Below are positions 32,846 through 39,004 of a DNA stretch of 39,004 nt, in pieces (position 1 is the first letter of the stretch; each line of letters opens with the position of its first letter). The stretch comes from Cytidiella melzeri (lineage: Eukaryota > Basidiomycota > Agaricomycetes > Polyporales > Irpicaceae): positions 1 through 39,004 of the forward strand of contig JABYQR010000406.1 in NCBI GenBank assembly GCA_022592445.1, in the 5' to 3' direction. A model generated the notes under the pieces. That model worked only from the letters and a program-made list of their open reading frames with translations, had not been told where the DNA came from and did no database searches. Made by a program: the position numbers and the translations under genes.

Positions 32846-33570
32846 TGTAACAGTTAAGGTTACACTCACCAGATAAGTGTTTAGCTTGAGGGGGAGATAG
32901 AGATAGAGAGAGTAGAGTGTTGGTGAGAGTAAGTACTGGGGAGTACGAAGTAGTCCTTGATCAACAGAGTGGATAAGACTGAGGGGATATGCCCTCAGGA
33001 GTGCCTCTATATATACATGAAGGGGAGGACCCCAGGTACTACCCTAAGACCCCTAATACCTACATGAGTAAGCAAAGCAATCTACCTTACTAAGCATGCC
33101 CTATGCCCTAGTGGTGCCACTTCAATAATCAATTAATAGCAATTGTCCCCATGACCTGACCCCATGACCCAGTCCCAAGGCTAGACTTGTTCTAGCTTGT
33201 TCTAAGCCAAGGCTAGACTTTTCCAGAAGGTTCTAAGAACTGTGACATCATCTAATGGAATGTTCTATACTATGACATCATAGTTCCAGCATGTTCCACA
33301 AGGTTCCAGAGAGTTCTATCATGTGATACACATATAAGGAAAGGAGCGTATCAGCGCATCAGAGACAGGAGGCGCATCAGTGCATCAATTGATAGGCACT
33401 GAGAATAAGCGCCGGAATAGGCGCCTGATAAGCGCCAGATAAGCACTGGATAAGCGCCTAAATAGACGCCAGATAAGCACTGGATAAGCGCTTGACAAGC
33501 GTTTAAATATTCCCAATAATACCGTTGCCTGGTAAGGCAAGTCTTGGAGAAACATTGAAAATCTGTGACA
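32846..33570 (+). mobile_element. Solo LTR, family 1, copy 3 (725 bp)
   Basis: It begins TGTAACAGTTAAGG, ends AAAATCTGTGACA and is flanked by ACACC at 32841-32845 and 33571-33575. Same orientation as copy 1. The TATATATA box and the GATAAGCGC-type repeats near the end are conserved. Confidence 0.92.
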
Positions 33571-33996
33571 ACACCGTTGAAACACTAACAACCACCCTGG
33601 ACACAAAAGGGGCCAGGCACAAGCACACCAGACCTCTTAGAGGCAATCACGTGAGCAAGTTATGTGTAGTTGTGTGTGTAAAGTGTGCGAGTGGGTCAAA
33701 GAGTCCTAAACTTGGCTAAAGGTAACAAGGAAGTTATCGCGAGTAGCAACGAGTGTAGCCAGGAGGCTTTTCAGAAGTAGCGCAAGTGAACGAGCTTCGC
33801 GTAATGCGAGGAGATAGACGAAGGACGCAAACGCAAACATGGGCGCAAGACGAGAAAGGAACGCAGTAAGCGCGGACGCTACAAAAGTAAAGCTCAAATA
33901 AACGCGACGCAGTGAAAGAAAAAACGTGACGCAGTAACTCAATAAAGAACGCAGTATATAACGAAACACAACAAGACTCTTCTTTCTCGGAGACAC

Positions 33997-34620
33997 CTAC
34001 TGATCAGGAACAGGAATCCTTCCCGCGACATACTCGGACTCTCCATGTCGGCAGATCACAGCAAATGTGCCGGGGTGGGTAGTGCAAGCGTAAACCACGA
34101 GATGCGCGACGTGGGGCAGTAGTATCTCAATGACATTGACTTCGCACTGGGGGTTGTATGGGCGGTCGTAGGAGTGGGTGCTCAGGTCACAGTCAAGGTG
34201 TGGATTGATGGTGTAGACGCGAGGTTTTCAGTTCTCGCAAGGCTGCGGCAGCAGGACTGGGCCGGGGGGGGGGGGGGGGCTTTGGATGAGGAAGTTGTTG
34301 GGGTCCTTGTATAGCTCAAACGGAAGCGGTATCAACCTGGTTTGTTCATGGGGACGAGCGATAGTGTGGCGCGGCGGGTTGTCGTAGTCTATCTCGGAGT
34401 CTTGGTAGGACTCAAGTTTGGACTTGTTGTCTTGCTGGGGCTCGGGTGTGGGGGAACTCAACGAGACAGTGATGGGCAAGTTTGGCGAGTTATAGAAAAT
34501 GTGTGGTGGGTTTTCAGGGAGGTCCGCTGCTCTTTCAGGGCAATGCGCGGGTTCTTGTAGACTACAGTAGTGGCAAGGGTGTTTAACGGCAGGTTCAGTC
34601 ACCGAGCTCGACGCTGGCAT
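33997..34620 (-). pseudogene. Small Cys/Pro-rich protein of element B2, interrupted by an in-frame stop
   Basis: Counterpart of the 175-aa frame in B1. The frame opens at 34620 (MPASSSVTEPAVKHPCHYC) and meets TGA at 34228-34230 after 130 codons. It then continues open in the same frame for 77 codons to TAG at 33997. The part after the stop contains the conserved region (HLDCDLS, CEVNVIEIL, LVVYACTTHPG), so the TGA is probably a later lesion. A run of 16 C (34264-34279 on the other strand as G) codes a proline stretch just before it. The promoter was also separated from the frame by the LTR inserted 34 bp upstream of the ATG. Most likely inactive. Confidence 0.5.
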
Positions 34621-34911
34621 AAACGAGACGATATTTTTAGGAGTTGGATAGGATTGTCATGGATGGCCCGACTAGCCCTTATTTTTTGCAATTTACCTCT
34701 TGTTTTTATCTGTAAAACTGCGGGCTGCAACCCAGTTGCAACCTTCTCTGCACAAACTCCTTTGCACATCTATTAAGCGCCGGTATCACGTGGCTTAGAT
34801 GCTCCACACGGTCACGTTACTTGCTACTACGTCACACTGGCATGTGACTCAGCTTAAGTAAGACCACATGGCTGCAACCACATGGCTCAGCCCATAGCTA
34901 GGGTTGGACGT

Positions 34912-36635
34912 TGAGACACTAACACACCCCCCGGACACAAAGGGACCGGGCACAAACACACCTGACCTCGCGAGAGGTGATTACATGTGTAAAGAGGGGT
35001 TGAGGGTATGCGTGAATGTAGGTTGCGAGTGGGTCCAAGAGTCCTAGGCTGCACCTAGACTCGGGCGAGCGGTGATGCATTTGCAGGGCTCGGAGTGCCA
35101 GGCCAAAAGCGCTGTGGTTTGTTTGGGTAGCTGGGAAATGTTCCGGGTAGAAAGATGTAAAGTAAAGCCAAGCAAGGCAATGCAATGCAATGCAAAGGGA
35201 CAATAGAACTTAAGTGTTGCAAAAGAAAGTGGTGTAAAAGCGATAGAGCTAGGGGCAACACAGTGGTGAAGAAAGGAGAGCAATTGGAATGCGATACACA
35301 AGAAGGGGGGGAGAGGAAGTGGTGTGGTAAAGTGCAAGAGAAAGGACTGCACTGGCTCAATGCAAGAGGATAACGCAAAACGCCATGGCAAACACAGTAG
35401 GAAATGCAATGGGAACACAGAATAAATGCGGTCTAAACTCAGTAGCCTCGAGAAAGAGAAGAAGGGGTGGCTGTAAAAGGGGGTCGCAGTGAAGGAGAAC
35501 GCAGTAAGACTCAGTAGCCTTGAGAAAGAGAAGAAGGGGCGGCTGAAAAAGGGGGTCGCAGTGAAGGAGAAACGCAACACAGTAAGTAACGCAGTGAAAT
35601 AAACGCAGTAGGAACACAAAAGGGGGTCGCAATGAAGGAGAAAGTGATGCAGGGTGAGAGATACGCACTGCGGAGTTGCTCAAGAAGCAAGGGGAAAACC
35701 GCGGGGGTGTCGTATTCTAAGCTAAGCAAGGTACAGACACAGCGTATATAAGTAAAAGGCAATAGGGGCTATAGCAAATTGAAGCCATGCGAGAGCAAGG
35801 CAAGGAAAGGGGCATCGCGCGATGAAACGAGGGACAAACACGAAACATGTTACAGGAGCGATGGGGCACTGCCTTTAGCCGCTCTGCAAAGAGAACAGGC
35901 TGCGGAATCCGAGGGAGTGGAAAAAGGGGCCGGGGGGTTTCAACAGCTATGAGCTTGAGTGCGAGGGACTACAAGGAGGCAATATGTGGCAAGTGAAGCC
36001 ATGCAATGCAAAGCCATGCGAACCAAAGCAGAGGGAATGCAACGCGAGGCAGCGCGAGGCGAAGCAAGGCGGCGCGACGCGACGCGAGGCAATGCGAAGC
36101 GAGGCAATGCAAGGCAACGCGAGGCCAAGCAAAGCGAAGGAGAAGCGAGGCAACGCGAGGCAGCGCGAGATAACGCGAGGCGAAGCAAGGCGGCGCGACG
36201 CAACACGAAGCAGACATGCAAGGCAAGGCAAGGCGAGACGGCGCGAGGCGAAGCGAAGCGGAGGGAATGCAATGCAATGCAAGGCAAGGCAAGGCAAGGC
36301 AATGCGAGATAACGCGACGCGACGCGAAGCAACATGTAAGGTGAGGCAAGGCGAGGCGGCGCGAGGCGAAGCGAAGCGGAGGGAATGCAATGCAATGCAA
36401 GGCGAGGCAACGTGAGGCAACGCGAGATAACGCGAGGCAACGCGAAGGGCATGCAAGGCAAGGGGACGCGAAGCGAAGGGAAGCAAAGCGACCCAATGCG
36501 AAGCAAGGCGAAATGAAGCAAAGCAAAGCGAGGCAATGCAATGCAAGTCTTGCCAGAACCAAGGGCTGCTGCTAGTCCATGCGAATGTGCTCGCCTTTGG
36601 GCCTGTTGCACGTCCAGCGATTTCCGGGCGTATCA
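34912..36635 (-). mobile_element. Family-B LTR-like element, copy B3, nested (1724 bp)
   Basis: The ends are TGAGACACTAACACACC and CGATTTCCGGGCGTATCA, with duplication ACGT at 34908-34911 and 36636-36639; the uninterrupted family-2 LTR reads GACGTC at this point. The left 130 bp closely resemble B2. No intact Cys/Pro-rich frame is seen; instead the interior holds AACGCAGT / GGGGGTCGCAGTGAAGGAG tandem phrases (about 35480-35640) and a long 5-bp-periodic array. A TATA-like TATATACG on the minus strand lies near 35745. Being inside a family-2 LTR that is itself inside B2, it is the youngest of these insertions. Confidence 0.85.
35980..36545 (+). repeat. Degenerate 5-bp array (GCAAG / GCGAG / GCAAT type)
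   Basis: About 565 bp are made almost wholly of five-base words such as GCAAT, GCAAG, GCGAG and AACGC, nearly free of T on this strand. A larger unit of about 118 bp is duplicated inside (GCGCGAGGCGAAGCGAAGCG at 36241 and again near 36359). Long open frames in several phases on both strands are a by-product of this composition and were not called. Confidence 0.8.
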
Positions 36636-38078
36636 ACGTCATAGATACCGTTCACATAGGGCTCCTTTTGTTCTTTCCCTATTGTTCTCTTTATGAAAGG
36701 ATGTTCTCACAGGTGTGGGAATGGAATACAATAGTTGGTCTCCTTTTAGATAGATTCTCTCACGAGTAGAGTTCTTGGCAAAGTCTAGACAATGGCTATT
36801 GTTTTCCTTTAGGTAGTTCTTTTGTTCTTCGTTTATATGGCTTCTTGCAAAGCCTGCCCTTAACATGGTCTGTGCGCAGGTCCCTGAAGTCTATACAAGC
36901 AGCTGCATGTACGCTCCTAGCCCCCCATCTCAACCTCTTGGTCTTTACTGGGCTAGGTAAGCAAACCCCTCCTGTACTACATAGCTAGTAGTACCCAATG
37001 CTAACTTGGTCTTTACTGGGCTAGACATCTGCATAAGGTTTATAGCTGGTGAGAGTATTGTGCTTCACGCCTACCACCACCACTTTGTTGTCATCCACTT
37101 CATTGTCCCTGTTTGTCACGTCAAGCCTTGTCTCCGTGTCAAGGATGATTGAGATATATGAGAACGCAGAACAAGAACGCAGTGACACTAGTCTCAGACG
37201 CGAGCGAGCTAACGCGAACAAGAAGTGGGAAGGTTTTTAGGTGGTAACTCGGGGGGTCGTATTCTGAGCTACTCTAGTACAAACACACTGTGTATTTATA
37301 CTACTGCATAAAAGTCCACATCAAATCCAAGGTCCGCGTGAGAGTGAGGCAGTGAGAGAGAGCAGTGTGGGATGAAACAAGGGGCAATCATGAAACTTGT
37401 CACAAGAACAAGGAGTACACTGCTTCTTGTGCAGCTAAAACACAAGCATCCAATAAAACAAAGGCTTGGTGACTCGAGTCCACACAGGAGAAGGAGGCAG
37501 TGCAATGGAAACAAATCCTGGTAGTGACAAGCTTTGGGGATTGATAAAGAGAGAGAGAGGCTGCTCGAGGTTCCCCTATTCCTGAGAAGAGCCGCGGGAT
37601 CCAAGGGCTCTCGAGTGACATGAAGCTCTGCTTGTTTGCAAGAAGAGTACCTCGTTTGAGCTCGTTGCAGCAAGGGGGCTGCAAGGAAACCAAGAGTGGC
37701 AAGGGAAAGTGCCAATGCGCTTGAGGCTGCCCAAAACTTGCGAGAGACATGGACAAGAAATCGCGCGAAAACACGGACCATGACTCAAGGGAGCACAAGC
37801 TCAAGTGCCCAAAGGGCTGAGCCATAGACAAGCTCGAGACGCGAGGTGCAAGGAGCAAGACAAGCTCGAGACGCAAGCTGTATGACAAGCTCGAGAAGCA
37901 AGCTGTAGAACCAGCTCTCGTGCAAACCTCGAGACGTCTCGCAATGGCTCTCGAGTGACGAGAGGCTCTGCTTGTTCGCGCGAAGGGGTCCTTGTTGAGC
38001 TTGTTGCATGTCCAGCAGTTTCCGGGTGTATCACCGTAGCACACCATACCTTCTCATGATGTTGTTACTATAAGACCT

Positions 38079-38837
38079 TGTCATGGATGGCCTGACTAGC
38101 CCTTAATTTTCGCAATTTACCTCTTGTTTTTATCTGTAAAACTCCGGGCTACAACCTAGTTTCAATTCTCTCTGCATAAACTCCTTTGCACGTCTATTAA
38201 GCGCCCGTATCACGTGGCTTAGACGCTCCACACGGTCACATTACTTGCTACTACGTCACACTGGCATGTGACTTAGCTTAAGTAAGACCACATGGCTACA
38301 GACACATGGCTCAGCCCATAGCTAGGGTTTGACGTCATAGATACCATCCACATGGGCTCCTTATTGTTCTTTCCCTATTGTTCTCTTTTTGGAAGGATGT
38401 TCTCACAGGTGTGGGAATGGAATACAATAGTTGATCTCCTTTTAGATAGATTCTCTCACGGGTAGAGTTCTTGGCAAGGTCTAGACAATAGCTATTGTTC
38501 TCCTTTAGGTAGTTCTTTTGTTCTTCGTTCACACGGCTTCTTGCAAAGCCTGCCCTCAACATGGTCTGTGCGCAGGTCCCTGAATTCTATATATACTGCT
38601 ACATGTACGCTCCTAGCCCCCCATCTCAACCTCTTGGTCTTTACTGGGCTAGGTAAGCCACCTCCTCTTGTACTACATAGCTGGCAGTAACAATACTAAC
38701 TTGGTCTTTACTGGGCTAGACAACTTGTACAAAGTCTGATAGCTGGTGAGAGCACTGTGCTACACGCCTGCCACCACCTCCTCGTCGATATCCACTTCGT
38801 GTCCCTGTCTGTCACGTCGAGCCTTGTCTCCGTGTCA
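38079..38837. mobile_element. LTR, family 2, copy B (759 bp)
   Basis: It begins TGTCATGGATGGCC and ends CTCCGTGTCA. TATATATA lies at 38588-38595, followed by two copies of CTTGGTCTTTACTGGGCTAG. The flanks (GACCT before, TTAGG after) do not form a duplication, so unlike the other LTRs here it may be one end of a longer element that continues beyond the window. Confidence 0.85.
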
Positions 38838-39004
38838 TTAGGTCGAGATCGTTGTGAAACCCTGGGTTCCCCCATTCCCACCGTTTAAAAAAGTTTATTC
38901 CTGTTTGACGAGTACGTCTCCGGTCTTTCCATACCGTTGAGCTACTACTTACGTCGTCCGTTTCTACCCCCTGCGTTGTTCAGTGCTAAGGACACGCGCA
39001 CGTT
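38838..39004. other. Possible start of a family-2 element interior
   Basis: Only 167 bp remain after the LTR (TTAGGTCGAGATCGTTGTGA...). A tRNA primer-binding site would be expected in the first bases if this is a 5' LTR, but I could not match it to a tRNA. No open frame of note. Confidence 0.3.

Larger units (their letters stand above)
34655..37141. mobile_element. Solo LTR, family 2, copy A, split by element B3
   Basis: It begins TGTCATGGATGGCC, ends CTCCGTGTCA and is flanked by the 5-bp duplication AGGAT (34650-34654, 37142-37146). It is interrupted at 34911/36636 by B3. Removing B3 and one copy of its 4-bp duplication leaves 759 bp, exactly the length of copy B (38079-38837), to which it aligns along its whole length. 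It contains two spaced copies of CTTGGTCTTTACTGGGCTAG. Confidence 0.9.
33578..38033 (-). mobile_element. Family-B LTR-like element, copy B2, split by a nested insertion
   Basis: The left end is TGAAACACTAAC and the right end TTTCCGGGTGTATCA, with the 4-bp duplication CCGT at 33574-33577 and 38034-38037. The family-2 LTR at 34655-37141 interrupts it; without that LTR and one copy of its duplication, B2 is about 1964 bp, close to B1 and B3. AACGCAGT phrases occur at about 33858-33955 and 37165-37180. TATAAATA on the minus strand (37293-37300) precedes the Cys/Pro-rich frame once the insertion is removed. Confidence 0.8.

Noticed and set aside
19467..33570. Family-1 LTRs as the two ends of one large retrotransposon
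   Set aside because: Copies 1 and 2 are inverted relative to each other. Copies 1 and 3 have different target duplications, each matching on both sides of its own LTR.
35460..35640. Regularly spaced short repeats as a possible CRISPR-like array
   Set aside because: Units abut or vary without unique spacers, and the sequence is eukaryotic; it is tandem repeat within element B3.
35940..36642. Several long overlapping frames of up to 231 codons on both strands
   Set aside because: They are produced by the five-base-periodic, T-poor array inside B3, which lacks stop codons in many phases.

Overview
The window looks like nuclear DNA of a basidiomycete fungus, most likely an Agaricomycete. The host genes carry many short introns (about 55-75 bp) with fungal splice sites. 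The mobile DNA includes a Plavaka-type (CACTA/KDZ-like) transposon and a SWIM zinc-finger gene typical of mushroom-forming fungi. No species is assigned. All homology statements come from reading translations by eye; no database search was possible.

Host block 1 (about 1-5.98 kb) has three compact housekeeping genes: an Rpp40-type RNase P/MRP subunit (minus), pantothenate synthetase PAN6 (plus, sharing a 317-bp divergent promoter with Rpp40) and HMG-CoA synthase ERG13 (minus, convergent with PAN6). All three could be resolved into exons that join in frame. A complete Plavaka transposon (5984-14571) lies upstream of ERG13. It has 26-bp imperfect terminal inverted repeats, TCTAGA-rich subterminal zones at both ends, a multi-exon transposase gene, a second multi-exon gene of unknown role and a tRNA-like sequence.

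The middle (14.6-26.6 kb) is gene-poor repeat territory. It holds a 102-bp repeat in two inverted copies, two small inverted-repeat (MITE-like) elements, an orphan SWIM protein, two local tandem duplications, two 725-bp solo LTRs (family 1) and a 1.85-kb TG...CA element (family B).

Host block 2 (26.6-29.8 kb) is one three-exon gene for a REG1-like regulatory subunit of protein phosphatase 1, read from the minus strand.

The right end (32.8-39.0 kb) is a layered transposon pile-up that can be dissected to the base from target-site duplications. A third family-1 solo LTR is followed 7 bp later by family-B element B2 (33578-38033). B2 was split by a family-2 LTR (34655-37141), which was in turn split by another family-B element, B3 (34912-36635). 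A second family-2 LTR (38079-38837) may be the start of a longer element leaving the window. When the insertion is removed, both family-2 LTRs are 759 bp.

The most novel-looking item is family B. These are long (1.7-2.0 kb) LTR-like units flanked by 4-bp duplications. Two copies carry a related small cysteine/proline-rich open reading frame behind their own TATA box.
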